Source of the DNA: an uncultured Saprospiraceae bacterium
GTDB lineage: Bacteria; Bacteroidota; Bacteroidia; Chitinophagales; Saprospiraceae
Reading direction: 5' to 3'
Assembly (NCBI GenBank): GCA_937930625.1
Contig: CALHBW010000447.1
Span: 1-20,070, forward strand
DNA: 20,070 nucleotides
In this document: in pieces, positions 7,632 to 15,267 of the stretch
Numbering within the stretch: position 1 is the first letter of the stretch
Layout of the letters: every line of letters starts with the position of its first letter
Notes under the pieces: generated by a model
Databases searched by the model: none
What the model saw: the letters and a program-made list of their open reading frames with translations, nothing else
Told to the model about the DNA's origin: nothing
Position numbers and translations under genes: made by a program

Positions 7632-8051
7632 TTAAGATTCTAGCTCCAATTTAGTTGCTAAAGCCTCTTGTTTTGGATTTAGTAAATCATCAGCAAGTTG
7701 AACTTCAGGGTTTTTAGATTGCCACTCGCTGATAACTGTGAGTAGCGCACTGTTTTTGTTATGAGGAATTGGTTTAACTTGATTTACGAGTTGCCCCTTC
7801 AAAACGGGATGCCGGAGAATTTTATAGGTAATTTCCGATTTCGTTGTATCAATCGTAATCTTTTCAATAATCTCTCCAAGGGTAGTTTTCATGTAACGAA
7901 CAATTTCCTGCCCGGTTTGGCGAAGAATTTTAAACTCCTCAATGTCAGCCAGATACCTATCCGGGTGCATGATTTTATCTAAAAAATACTCCCACACCCT
8001 TTGCACGGAAACATCAATACTAACGCTGCTATAGCGCATGGTACTACTCAT
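7632..8051 (-). CDS. AtaL-like SRPBCC protein (DUF1857 type)
   Basis: A 139-residue protein of the START/Bet v1-like fold. It begins with a strand (YSSVSIDVS), then VQRVWEYFLDKIMHPDRYLADIEEFKIL, the W-x-x-L-x-K pattern typical of the AtaL-like/DUF1857 family (PF08982), and continues with alternating strands (EIVRYMKTTLGEIIEKITID). This fold forms a deep pocket for hydrophobic ligands; AtaL-like members have no proven enzyme activity in most genomes. The first Met was kept, but Met5 (8039) is equally possible. It has its own promoter candidate at 8183-8213 and its own terminator, so it is probably a single-gene transcript. Family assignment is by pattern only. Confidence 0.72.
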   Translation of the reverse strand: MSSTMRYSSVSIDVSVQRVWEYFLDKIMHPDRYLADIEEFKILRQTGQEIVRYMKTTLGEIIEKITIDTTKSEITYKILRHPVLKGQLVNQVKPIPHNKNSALLTVISEWQSKNPEVQLADDLLNPKQEALATKLELES

Positions 8052-8182
8052 AAAATTGATTTAATGTTTTTGAATGAATAGCCCCCGAACTTTTTCGAGA
8101 ACGAATTTTTGTGTAAAAAAAGCAAATTTTATTGAATGAAAAAATATAAATTATTATTTGGTATAAAATAATTTTAACGAAA

Positions 8183-8213
8183 CAAAAATACAAATATTTG
8201 GGGTAAAATGCAA
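8183..8213 (-). promoter_or_regulatory. Bacteroidota-type promoter for the SRPBCC gene
   Basis: On the minus strand TTG (8211-8213), a 20-base spacer, then TATTTTTG (8183-8190), which fits TTG-N(about 20)-TAnnTTTG. It implies a 5' leader of about 125 bases. Apart from this, 8052-8356 holds nothing recognisable. Confidence 0.45.
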
Positions 8214-8356
8214 TAATAAACTGTCAGGAGAATGCCATATTTTATATTAGGCAGAAGAAATGATTTACTACTTAACGTATTTGCGACGAAAATTATTCTC
8301 TTTTTTTGTTAAAAATAGATTAACGAAATCATAAAAAAACAGGTAGTGTTCCACTA

Positions 8357-8515
8357 AGTGAAGAAATAAGAATAAATTAATCCAACCTGCTGTATCTTTT
8401 TTCGTTATACTTCATCATTTTCTCCTTAAATACGGTTAAGTATTCGCGTCAAAAATGATTCGTCTAACAAAAAAATATTTCGCATCTTGGATTAATTTAT
8501 TCTCATTTCTTCACT
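8357..8515. repeat. 29-bp inverted repeat pair around a 101-bp centre
   Basis: AGTGAAGAAATAAGAATAAA continuing to TTAATCCAA (8357-8385) is repeated in reverse complement at 8487-8515 with one difference (28 of 29). The centre holds a small AATAC/GTATT hairpin (near 8427-8443) and no ORF. No flanking direct repeat was found. It may be a MITE or the remains of one. Confidence 0.8.
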
Positions 8516-8637
8516 AAAGTATGGTTGAGCAAATTCCGGTGTCGTCAGACGAATTCAGTTGTAGATAGAACGTATTTGAGTGATAAAACCACTAATTTTT
8601 ATAAAATCCTTCGTCTGCCGACTATTCCATACTTTAT

Positions 8638-8806
8638 TTGTAGTACGTGTACAATACATTTTCGTTTTTTTATTATTTAAAAAATTAAAAATCAATAAAA
8701 TAAGAAATATTTCGCGTCCACTCGCGTCCTACAACTTTTACATTTTACATTTATTATTTTACATTTTACATTTCAGAAAAGTATCAACTACAATTCTAAA
8801 CATGCC
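8638..8806 (-). mobile_element. Second, one-ended copy of the 4082-4334 MITE
   Basis: Read on the minus strand it begins GGCATGTTTAGAATTG, TAGTTGATACTTTT, then the same ATGTAAA array, GTTGTAGGACGCGAG, and the AT-rich core ending GTACACGTACTACAA, all as in the first copy. It differs by an extra GGACGCGA-like unit (about 8717-8727). Beyond 8638 the similarity stops, so the second end is missing or replaced. The predicted target duplication AAAATAAA (8807-8814) is not found at a matching partner end. Confidence 0.8.
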
Positions 8807-8836
8807 AAAATAAAGTCCAATAAATCAAAAATTCCT

Positions 8837-8844
8837 TACTTTTG
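8837..8844 (+). promoter_or_regulatory. Promoter -7 motif placed 4 bases before the M28 start codon
   Basis: TACTTTTG fits TAnnTTTG exactly. No clear -33 TTG lies about 20 bases upstream. If it is used, transcription would begin at or next to the ATG at 8849, giving a leaderless mRNA. Confidence 0.4.
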
Positions 8845-8848
8845 ACCT

Positions 8849-10360
8849 ATGAAAAATTTACTCTACATAATGGTTATCCCCTTAATGTTTCTTTCCTGTA
8901 CGGCGACTAAAAAAGTCAGCGATTCGGCAGCACTCAAAGGTGATGTTGACCAAAGCCTCACCGAATCTACTGTCGATATCAACGATATCAAAGCGCATAT
9001 CCACTACCTCGCCTCAGATGAAATGAGGGGACGCGACACGCCTTCCAACGAACTCAATATTGCTGCCCGCTACCTTTCTACTTCAATGATGCGGTATGGT
9101 GTCAAACCACTTCCGGGCTACGAAGATTATCTGCAAAAAGTGCCTATGAAAACCGTCACCCCTGCCGATACAGGGATGATAAAAATCGGTACACACGAAA
9201 TGGCATTGCTCACCGACTTTTTGCCATTGGATGGCGATAATTTTGAAGTATCTGCCGAAACAATCTTCCTCAATCGAGGTACGGAAAAGGATTATGAGAA
9301 AGCTGATGTGAAGGGCAAAATAGTCGTTACGATTTGCGGCTACGAAGGGCAAGACAATCCGCAAGAATGGTTTTATGCTGCCAAACAAAAGCAAGCACTT
9401 TCAAAGAAAAATGGCGCAGTAGCCCATGTTGAAATTTATAAAAACCCTCAAATCCCCTTCGTCTTTTTAGCGCGTTTTTTCTCCGGTTCGGCAACGATGC
9501 TGGATGATGAACCTGAAGAAGACGGTTTCCCAATGGTATGGGTAAATGCAGGAAGCGAAGCAGCCATTAATACCTTAAAAGAAGGTGGCAAAACCCGCTG
9601 CAATATCTATGTGGACGGCATGAAAGTAGAACCGGTCAAGACCTATAATGTCGTAGGCATGGTAGAAGGCAGCGACCCTGAATTAAAGAACGAATACATC
9701 ATTTATTCTGCACATTACGACCACGTAGGCGTAGGGCGCGAAGTAGAAGGTGACAGCATTTATAATGGCGCCAGAGACAATGCGGTAGGTAGCGTTACTG
9801 TACTCGAAGCCGCCGAAAATCTTGCCTTACATCCAACCAAACGCTCTGCTTTATTTATCTTTTTTACCGGTGAAGAAAAGGGCTTGTTGGGGTCTCAATA
9901 CTACGCTGATAATCCGATTATTCCCCTCAATAAAGTGACTTACTGTTTCAATAGCGACAACGCAGGTTATAACGACACTTCCGTGGCGACCATCATCGGT
10001 TTAGAGCGTACCCACGCCGAAAATCTGATACAACAAGCCTGCACGACTTACGGCTTAAAAGCCATTCAAGACAATATGCCGCAAGAAGGATTATTTGACC
10101 GTTCGGATAATGTCAATTTTGCGAAAAAAGGTGTGCCTGCACCTACATTTAGTCTTGGCATCACTGCATTTGACGAAACTGTCAATACCTATTATCACCA
10201 ACCCGCCGACGGACCGAATACTTTGGATTATGATTACCTCCTCAAATTTTTCAAATCTTATGTCTATGCTTGTCGTTTGATTGGCAATACTTCGCAATCC
10301 GTCTTTTGGAAAGAAGGCGATAAGTATTATGATGCCGGGAAAGAATTGTATGGGAAGTAA
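8849..10360 (+). CDS. M28-family metallopeptidase lipoprotein
   Basis: A 503-residue zinc exopeptidase of family M28. The N-terminus has a lipoprotein signal (hydrophobic core then FLSC, Cys17), placing it on the inner or outer membrane facing the periplasm or outside. A PA domain lies within about 135-260 (KADVKGKIVVTICGYEG). The catalytic domain shows all five expected zinc ligands: His289 in SAHYDHVG, Asp310 in NGARDNAVGS, Glu343 next to the catalytic Glu342 in TGEEKGLLGSQ, Asp370 in NSDNAG, and His450 in YYHQPAD. The protein is therefore expected to be active, most likely as an aminopeptidase or a related peptidase; the exact peptide is unknown. The DinB-like gene follows after a 121-base repeat and may share its transcript, as no terminator is seen. 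Confidence 0.92.
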   Translation: MKNLLYIMVIPLMFLSCTATKKVSDSAALKGDVDQSLTESTVDINDIKAHIHYLASDEMRGRDTPSNELNIAARYLSTSMMRYGVKPLPGYEDYLQKVPMKTVTPADTGMIKIGTHEMALLTDFLPLDGDNFEVSAETIFLNRGTEKDYEKADVKGKIVVTICGYEGQDNPQEWFYAAKQKQALSKKNGAVAHVEIYKNPQIPFVFLARFFSGSATMLDDEPEEDGFPMVWVNAGSEAAINTLKEGGKTRCNIYVDGMKVEPVKTYNVVGMVEGSDPELKNEYIIYSAHYDHVGVGREVEGDSIYNGARDNAVGSVTVLEAAENLALHPTKRSALFIFFTGEEKGLLGSQYYADNPIIPLNKVTYCFNSDNAGYNDTSVATIIGLERTHAENLIQQACTTYGLKAIQDNMPQEGLFDRSDNVNFAKKGVPAPTFSLGITAFDETVNTYYHQPADGPNTLDYDYLLKFFKSYVYACRLIGNTSQSVFWKEGDKYYDAGKELYGK

Positions 10361-10480
10361 TGTGTTATTGTGTTGCCGTGTTATGGTGTTATTGTTTTTT
10401 TGTGTTACCGCAATACAAACGCACGAAAAAACGATAACACCGCAACACGAAAACACATTAACACCGTAACGCGAAAACAC
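10361..10480. repeat. Period-8 GTGTTnnn / nnAACACn array from stop to start codon
   Basis: The left half has GTGTTATT, GTGTTGCC, GTGTTATG, GTGTTATT, GTTTTTTT, GTGTTACC. The right half has ATAACACC, GCAACACG, AAAACACA, TTAACACC, GTAACGCG, AAAACAC. The two halves are complementary, keep an 8-base step, and would fold into a long hairpin. The array starts directly after the M28 stop codon and ends one base before the ATG at 10482. Confidence 0.8.
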
Positions 10481-10481
10481 T

Positions 10482-10979
10482 ATGAAACAAGAATTTATCG
10501 ACCAATCCATATTTCGCTTGGAAGAGGCATTGCCACGCATCGTCCAATGTCTGAATGAACTGACGGAGGCACAAATCTGGCAACGCCCCAACGCTAATTC
10601 CAACTCCGTCGGCAACCTCGTCGTACACCTCTGCGGCAATGTACGCCAATACATCATCTCTAATCTCGGCGATACGCCCGACACCCGCACGCGAGATGTA
10701 GAATTTGCGATGCGCGACGGCTATGACCGCCTACAACTCATCGAAAAAATCACGGAAACCATTCAACATGCCGTCGAAGTGATACGTGGAATGAGTGAAG
10801 CAGATTTGATGAAAGTACGAAGCGTACAGGGCTTTGAACAGACGGGCATCAATTCCATTATTCATGTCGTCGAACACTTCTCCTACCACACCGGACAAAT
10901 CGCTTTTTGGACGAAATTGGTGCAGGATATTGACCTGAAATTTTATGGTGGTGTGGATTTGAATGTGTTGAATAAGTAG
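10482..10979 (+). CDS. DinB-superfamily protein, DUF1572 type
   Basis: A 165-residue four-helix-bundle protein of the DinB/YfiT superfamily, closest in pattern to DUF1572 (PF07609). The metal-binding histidines expected for this fold are present: His49 in GNLVVHLCGN, and His132 and His136 in HVVEHFSYHTGQIAFW. Early residues NELTEAQIWQRPNANSNSVG match the family. Members bind a divalent metal, and some transfer thiols such as bacillithiol or mycothiol, but most have no assigned reaction. The 3' end leads, 2 bases after the stop, into the period-6 repeat at 10982. Location is cytoplasmic (no signal peptide). Confidence 0.85.
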   Translation: MKQEFIDQSIFRLEEALPRIVQCLNELTEAQIWQRPNANSNSVGNLVVHLCGNVRQYIISNLGDTPDTRTRDVEFAMRDGYDRLQLIEKITETIQHAVEVIRGMSEADLMKVRSVQGFEQTGINSIIHVVEHFSYHTGQIAFWTKLVQDIDLKFYGGVDLNVLNK

Positions 10980-10981
10980 CA

Positions 10982-11255
10982 ATTAAAATTCCAATGAAAA
11001 TGAAAATGAAAATTCCAATGAAAATGAAAATGAAAATGAAAATTCCAATGAAAATGAAAATGAAAATGAAAATGAAAATGAAAATCTGGGCTACCCATCT
11101 AACTTTGCCTAAAGCGAATACTCGTCAGACGAGTAGTTATCCCGCAAGCAAACTTAAACGGGTAGCTAAAATCTGGATTACTGGGGTTGCCGTTATTTAG
11201 CAGATTTTCATTTTCACTGTTATTTTCATTTTAATTGTTATTGTTATTTTCATTG
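10982..11255. repeat. Period-6 AATGAA array with a palindromic core
   Basis: The left arm (10987-11083) is AATTCC followed by AATGAA x3, AATTCC, AATGAA x4, AATTCC, AATGAA x6. The right arm (11202-11255), read on the opposite strand, has AATGAA, AATAAC, AATAAC, AATTAA, AATGAA, AATAAC, AGTGAA, AATGAA, AATCTG. The arms enclose the palindromic core at 11089-11167, and the right arm overlaps the end of the desaturase gene. A 68-codon open frame through the array (10994-11200) is not a gene. Confidence 0.85.
11089..11167. repeat. Long imperfect hairpin centred on ACTCGTCAGACGAGT
   Basis: GGCTACCCATCTAACTTTGC on the left and a reverse-complementary GGGTAGCT-ending stretch on the right enclose the 7+1+7 palindrome ACTCGTC-A-GACGAGT (11120-11134). 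The first 44 bases (11089-11132) recur at 19932-19975 with two differences. Confidence 0.8.
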
Positions 11256-12427
11256 AATTTCCCCCAAACCCACAAAAACCAAATCAAAGAAAGAGGCAGT
11301 AAAACGACCAACCACAATCCAATGAAAGCATGATAGTGCAAGGCTACTGCTGCAATACACACCAATCGGAATAATTCTGCTCTAAATATCCATTTCGACG
11401 GACTCATTAACAAACAAACACTAATCGAAGAGACGACCAATAGTACCGTCGTTTGTATTCTAAAAACAGGAGGAATAAATTCCTCAAACATCAATGTCAG
11501 TAAGAGCAAAGTGCTTATCATCACGATTTGCCCGATGATGTAATGTAGCAGTTGATTATTTAGCCGGAGAGTTACTTTGGGGGTTTTCGGCTGCTCTATT
11601 TTGTAATGACTATAAAATCCGGCGGGCGTCCCAAACCATATCTTCAATAGGTCTTTGAATCGCTTCACATGCCAACTTGCCCGAATCATATCTTGCCATA
11701 CATGCGTGTAGGCGTGTAGTGGGTTATTGGTTTGTATTGGGTTTTTTAAGCCATATACGGGAGTTTCGATTTCTGCCTGATAAGTGCCGAATATTCTATC
11801 CCAAATCATCAACATTCCACCAAAATTTCTATCCAAATACAAGTCATTACAAGCATGATGAACTCTGTGAGAGGATGGCGTGGCAATGATGCCTTCGAGG
11901 AAACCCATTTTATCAATCTTGGTCGTATGAATGGCAAATTGCCAAATACCATTAACTGTCAGTGCAAGGATAATCATCTCGCCACCAAAACCAATAATAG
12001 CGGCTACACTCAATATAATTCCCCTGAAAATATGCGGGAAAATACTATTCCGAAACGCGACGGTAAAATTAAATTCCTCACATTGATGGTGTGTAACGTG
12101 TGCGCCCCACAGCAAATTAATCGTATGCCCACCCCGATGAAACCAATAAATCAAGAAATCCACCAAGAATATCAAGGCAACCCAAGCGAAAGGACTTGCA
12201 GGATTGATCGCCAATAATCCGACATGATTTTGCAGGAACTCAAACCACAAAAACAAACCAATAAAAATATACAAATCCATGACCCGCTCAATCAATCCGC
12301 AACAGATATTCATGACCGAGCTTTCAAATTTGAAGTGTTGGTGTCCGTGCGCTTTGTCGTGTCGCCATTCCAACCAAACAACAATAAACATTGCGGGAAT
12401 GAACAAAGGAAAAAGATGTACTGACAT
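11231..12427 (-). CDS. Fatty acid hydroxylase / sterol desaturase family membrane enzyme
   Basis: A 398-residue membrane di-iron oxygenase-like protein (PF04116). The histidine boxes are all present: HRGGH (97-101), HVTHH (110-114) and HRVHH (187-191), with His167 a possible extra ligand. Membrane segments surround them (about 5-19, 45-70, 80-96, 135-165), and four or five more lie in the last 110 residues. This extended C-terminus resembles alkylglycerol-monooxygenase-like members rather than the short bacterial carotene hydroxylases. The reaction is likely O2-dependent hydroxylation or desaturation of a lipid; the lipid is unknown. The last residues (NENNNNN) and the stop are coded by the neighbouring AAT/AAC repeat arm, so the natural C-terminus has been remodelled by the repeat. 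It stands alone; 12428-12640 upstream shows no recognised site. Confidence 0.9.
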   Translation of the reverse strand: MSVHLFPLFIPAMFIVVWLEWRHDKAHGHQHFKFESSVMNICCGLIERVMDLYIFIGLFLWFEFLQNHVGLLAINPASPFAWVALIFLVDFLIYWFHRGGHTINLLWGAHVTHHQCEEFNFTVAFRNSIFPHIFRGIILSVAAIIGFGGEMIILALTVNGIWQFAIHTTKIDKMGFLEGIIATPSSHRVHHACNDLYLDRNFGGMLMIWDRIFGTYQAEIETPVYGLKNPIQTNNPLHAYTHVWQDMIRASWHVKRFKDLLKIWFGTPAGFYSHYKIEQPKTPKVTLRLNNQLLHYIIGQIVMISTLLLLTLMFEEFIPPVFRIQTTVLLVVSSISVCLLMSPSKWIFRAELFRLVCIAAVALHYHAFIGLWLVVLLPLSLIWFLWVWGKFNENNNNN

Positions 12428-12640
12428 AGTTTAATATTGAATGGGGTAATTTTGAATGTTATAACTCACTATTTACAGTGCAATATTAATGGAAAATGAT
12501 GCTTCCTGTCAATACACTTAATTAAAGAAAAGGGACTTTTAAAGTTGAGGTTATTTTTTTATAAAAACTTAATAATCAATATTTTGAATTGAAAATTTAA
12601 AGAGGTTTAAACTTAATAAAACATATAGATTTGTGAGGGA

Positions 12641-13528
12641 TTAAGTAAGATTTTCCAGTCCATTGGGTAAGAGCCGCATCGAAGTCCATGCATCATTTAA
12701 ATAAACCTTAACTTCTCTATAACCAATGCTTAACAGTAGCTCTGCCACCTCCTCAAAATTATTCTCCAATTCTGAAAAATGATGAGCATCCGAACTGATA
12801 GTTACGGGAATATTTTTATCATAACATAGTTCCAAAATCCATTTTGAAGGGTAAAATTCAGTCGTTTTTCCCTGATAAAAACCGCGTGTATTTACTTCTA
12901 CAATACAGCTTGAATTTGAAATTACCTCTATCGTTTCCGCTACAATTTCCTTGTACCATGTTTCGTTTTCATCAAAAAAACGATTGCCTTTATTGAGTTT
13001 TTTAATCAAATCCAAATGCCCGATAATATCCGGCGGGTCGTGTTTGACCATCATTTGTACACGCTCGTAATATGCGCGTACCATCGCCTGCACATCGCCG
13101 ACATACACCTCACGCAAGCCACGCGCCAACTCCTCCGCCGTAAAATCCATGCAAAAATATTCCCCATCTGCATACTGCCCGATGTAATGCACCGACCCCA
13201 CAATCACATCCAATTTATACGCCTCAAAATCGCCCGGACCAATCACATCCGGTATAAAATCGACCTCTAATCCCTTGTAAATTTGCAACTGCGGATAAGT
13301 CTGTTGAGCATGTTTGATGTCTTGTAAATACGCCTTCAAATCCGACATTTTCATATGCCAATCCGTCTCAAACGGCACAGGCGCGTGACTCGAAAAACCA
13401 ATCGCAAGCATCTGATTTTCAACAGCTTGTCGGACGTGTTCTTCTACTGTACATTCGCCGTCACAGTAGAAAGTGTGCATGTGATAATTCGTCCAATTCA
13501 TAATTGTACAGGCGATTTCAATCGCCAT
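12641..13528 (-). CDS. PHP-domain histidinol-phosphatase (HisK type)
   Basis: A 295-residue PHP-family phosphatase. The metal-binding residues of the PHP barrel are in order: HMH (16-18), Asp23, His48 in SSHAPVP, Glu88 in GLEVDF, His114 in VGSVHYIG, His171 in GHLDL, and Asp247/His249 in SSDAHH. The pattern matches the HisK class that removes phosphate from L-histidinol phosphate in histidine synthesis, though some relatives act on other phosphates and no his genes are nearby. Met1 at 13528 was chosen because a perfect AGGAGG lies 9 bases ahead of it. Met10 at 13501 would give the more usual N-terminus for the family (MNWTNYHMHT) but has no such site. It is 3 bases downstream of the YdeI-like gene and surely co-transcribed. 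Confidence 0.85.
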   Translation of the reverse strand: MAIEIACTIMNWTNYHMHTFYCDGECTVEEHVRQAVENQMLAIGFSSHAPVPFETDWHMKMSDLKAYLQDIKHAQQTYPQLQIYKGLEVDFIPDVIGPGDFEAYKLDVIVGSVHYIGQYADGEYFCMDFTAEELARGLREVYVGDVQAMVRAYYERVQMMVKHDPPDIIGHLDLIKKLNKGNRFFDENETWYKEIVAETIEVISNSSCIVEVNTRGFYQGKTTEFYPSKWILELCYDKNIPVTISSDAHHFSELENNFEEVAELLLSIGYREVKVYLNDAWTSMRLLPNGLENLT

Positions 13529-13531
13529 GTT

Positions 13532-14104
13532 TTATTTCCTCCTAAACGGCTTTGCACGAAGTTCATTTTCAGAACTTTCGATAAGGCCATTCAAACGTTT
13601 ATGTTGCGTTTTTTCTTGCTTGGCAGACATCACCCAATGCGTAGCTATACGCTGATACGAAGGTGCTTGCGAGCTAAAAAATGCCCACGCTTTTTCATGT
13701 TTTTTGAATTGCGTTTCAAATTCCGCACTCAATGGCACTTCCTTTTTTTCGTAGGCATATACAAGTGTCTTATGCTCCTTGTGTAGCTCATATGCTCGCA
13801 TTCCCGCGTCGCGCATCAAGTCTTTTTTTATCAATTCCTTCACTGTTTTGATATTCTTCAAACTCCAATTACTCTTTGGTCTGCGTGGCGTAAAACGAAT
13901 CTTATAACGTTCTCCGTCAATGGATTTTCGTAAACCATCAATCCAACCAAAACATATCGCCGCCTCCACCGATTCATCCCAAGTGATACTCGCTTTTTTC
14001 GTTGCTTTCTTGTAATAACCCACCCACAATTCGCTCACCGAATCGTGATTTTTCTCCAGCCAATTAGCGAAATCTTCCTGCGTTTTGAAAAAAAGTAATT
14101 CCAT
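13532..14104 (-). CDS. YdeI/OmpD-associated family protein
   Basis: A 190-residue cytoplasmic protein of the YdeI/OmpD-associated (OmdA, PF13376) group. It begins LFFKTQEDFANWLEKNH, then LWVGYYKKATKKASITWDESVEAAICFGWIDGL (the conserved W-D-E-x-V-x-x-A-x-C-F-G-W-I-D block, about 42-57) and a RFTPRRPKSNWS motif (70-81). The C-terminal KKHEKAWAFFSSQAPSYQR segment is the other family hallmark. Some relatives have been linked to resistance to cationic peptides or bacteriocins, but the molecular role is unknown. It is first in a two-gene unit with the HisK-type phosphatase. A repeat begins 4 bases before its start codon. Confidence 0.88.
   Translation of the reverse strand: MELLFFKTQEDFANWLEKNHDSVSELWVGYYKKATKKASITWDESVEAAICFGWIDGLRKSIDGERYKIRFTPRRPKSNWSLKNIKTVKELIKKDLMRDAGMRAYELHKEHKTLVYAYEKKEVPLSAEFETQFKKHEKAWAFFSSQAPSYQRIATHWVMSAKQEKTQHKRLNGLIESSENELRAKPFRRK
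13538..13543 (-). promoter_or_regulatory. Strong ribosome binding site AGGAGG
   Basis: AGGAGG on the minus strand, 9 bases before the ATG at 13528 and inside the last codons of the upstream gene. A perfect Shine-Dalgarno sequence is unusual here, where the other genes have none, and it supports the longer start of the phosphatase. Confidence 0.7.
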
Positions 14105-14182
14105 TTTAATTGAAAATTGAGAATGGATAATTGAGAACGATTTTAATTTGAACTTGTACTTGATACTTGCGCTTGAACTTGC
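14105..14182. repeat. Two abutting arrays: AATTGAn (period 7) and ACTTGn (period 6-7)
   Basis: AATTGAA, AATTGAG, AATGGAT, AATTGAG fills 14108-14135; then AACTTGT, ACTTGAT, ACTTGCG, CTTGAACTTGC runs up to the TTA stop of the DUF2804 gene at 14183-14185. The ACTTGn part resembles 301-340. The gap between two minus-strand genes is therefore entirely repeat. Confidence 0.65.
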
Positions 14183-15196
14183 TTAACACCTAATATACAT
14201 TCGCTCTGCGAAAGCAAAAATATTATCAAACGTAATTTTTTGATTATCAATAAAAACATCGCCCGAAACCCGCCCAAACGGTCCTGCACAATCCGACGCA
14301 CCGAGCGGACCGAGATTGATTTTTACATCCTTTGGATAAAGCGCGTGGAAAGTCAGATTGACTTTGCCTTGTCGGTCTTTTATCGTCCAAATATCGTTAT
14401 TTCTATCAAATGTAATAGCAGGTAAAGAGTAAATTTTTCCACCCAACCAAAGGGCATTTTCATTATATTTTTCTCCGTCGATTGAGTCATTTTTTGTCAA
14501 ATTCAGACCAATCAAACCGCGCTCGTCGATGAAAGCCGCTGTTATCCAATCCCATTTCAAGCGATAAGGATAATAGCCTTTATGGTCATCCAGAATGAAA
14601 AAACTACTTTCGTTTTTAAATTCGTAGTGTTCACTATTTATTCGTAGAAAACCATTCATCGGAACGATATTTTTATGAGCATACATCCCGTGATTTTCGC
14701 CGAAAGGTACGCTTGCTACAAGGTGTTCGCTAGCTCCGAAATTGCCTTGCACTTCTCCTTCAATCGCTGGCATCTCTTTGTTTTTCAAGGTTTTAAATTT
14801 GACAGTAATTCTATTTTTGCGTAATTTATTTTCTATTTGAATGTCAATTTTTTTATTGGAAAATGAATTAACGCTATCCAGTACATTATTAGGAATATTC
14901 AATTGAGTGGGAATCAATTGCTGCTCATATACGTAATGTTTTTCTTGCAAAATATCAAACACACGCAGCTGCGCGAAAGCGGATAATTTGGCATTGAACA
15001 AAGCGATATTATAGAAAAATCGTTCATCACCACCTTGAACGGCTTGAAATTCTTTGAGTCGCAAATTGCGCCACCAACGCGGGGTCGGGAAGTTCGGATT
15101 AGTCTTGGCATCAATAAGATTCACCGCTTCAATGGCTTGGTGAAATGTACCGAATTGGATTTGGCGATTGTTGACGAGTTGTGGCTTGGTTTGCAT
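14183..15196 (-). CDS. DUF2804 domain protein
   Basis: A 337-residue protein with the pattern of the DUF2804 family (PF10974): an RWWRNLRLKEFQAVQ opening (40-54), an early strand-rich half, then the conserved block DDHKGYYPYRLKWDWITAAF (about 202-221), GLIGLNLT, NENALWLGGKI, and a GPFGRVSGDVFID motif near the end. There is no signal peptide or membrane segment. The family is thought to have a lipocalin-like or beta-barrel fold; no function is established. It follows the ATPase/HNH operon in the same direction but is separated from it by a hairpin (15211-15265), so shared transcription is doubtful. Confidence 0.85.
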   Translation of the reverse strand: MQTKPQLVNNRQIQFGTFHQAIEAVNLIDAKTNPNFPTPRWWRNLRLKEFQAVQGGDERFFYNIALFNAKLSAFAQLRVFDILQEKHYVYEQQLIPTQLNIPNNVLDSVNSFSNKKIDIQIENKLRKNRITVKFKTLKNKEMPAIEGEVQGNFGASEHLVASVPFGENHGMYAHKNIVPMNGFLRINSEHYEFKNESSFFILDDHKGYYPYRLKWDWITAAFIDERGLIGLNLTKNDSIDGEKYNENALWLGGKIYSLPAITFDRNNDIWTIKDRQGKVNLTFHALYPKDVKINLGPLGASDCAGPFGRVSGDVFIDNQKITFDNIFAFAERMYIRC

Positions 15197-15210
15197 TTAT
15201 AGATTTAGTC

Positions 15211-15265
15211 GTAGCACAGACGTTCCTGTCTGTATTTGCGGCACAGACAGGAATGTCTGTGTTAC
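15211..15265. repeat. ACAGACAGGAA-type inverted repeat (23-bp arms)
   Basis: GTAGCACAGACG plus TTCCTGTCTGT (15211-15233) and its reverse complement at 15243-15265 differ at two of 23 positions, with a 9-base loop. It lies 2 bases past the stop codon of the HNH gene. Repeats of this CACAGACATTCCTGTCTGTG kind are seen in many bacterial genomes. The hairpin has no T run, so it is not a standard terminator, though it could protect the 3' end of the mRNA. Confidence 0.85.
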
Positions 15266-15267
15266 GA

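Noticed and set aside
10091..10690. Minus-strand 199-codon frame
   Set aside because: It is antisense to the well-supported M28 and DinB-like genes and spans the period-8 array.
10986..11085. CRISPR-like array
   Set aside because: Units are 6 bases with no unique spacers and no cas genes are present.
10994..11200. Open frame of 68 codons rich in Met-Lys
   Set aside because: It is only the translation of the AATGAA array and the palindromic core.
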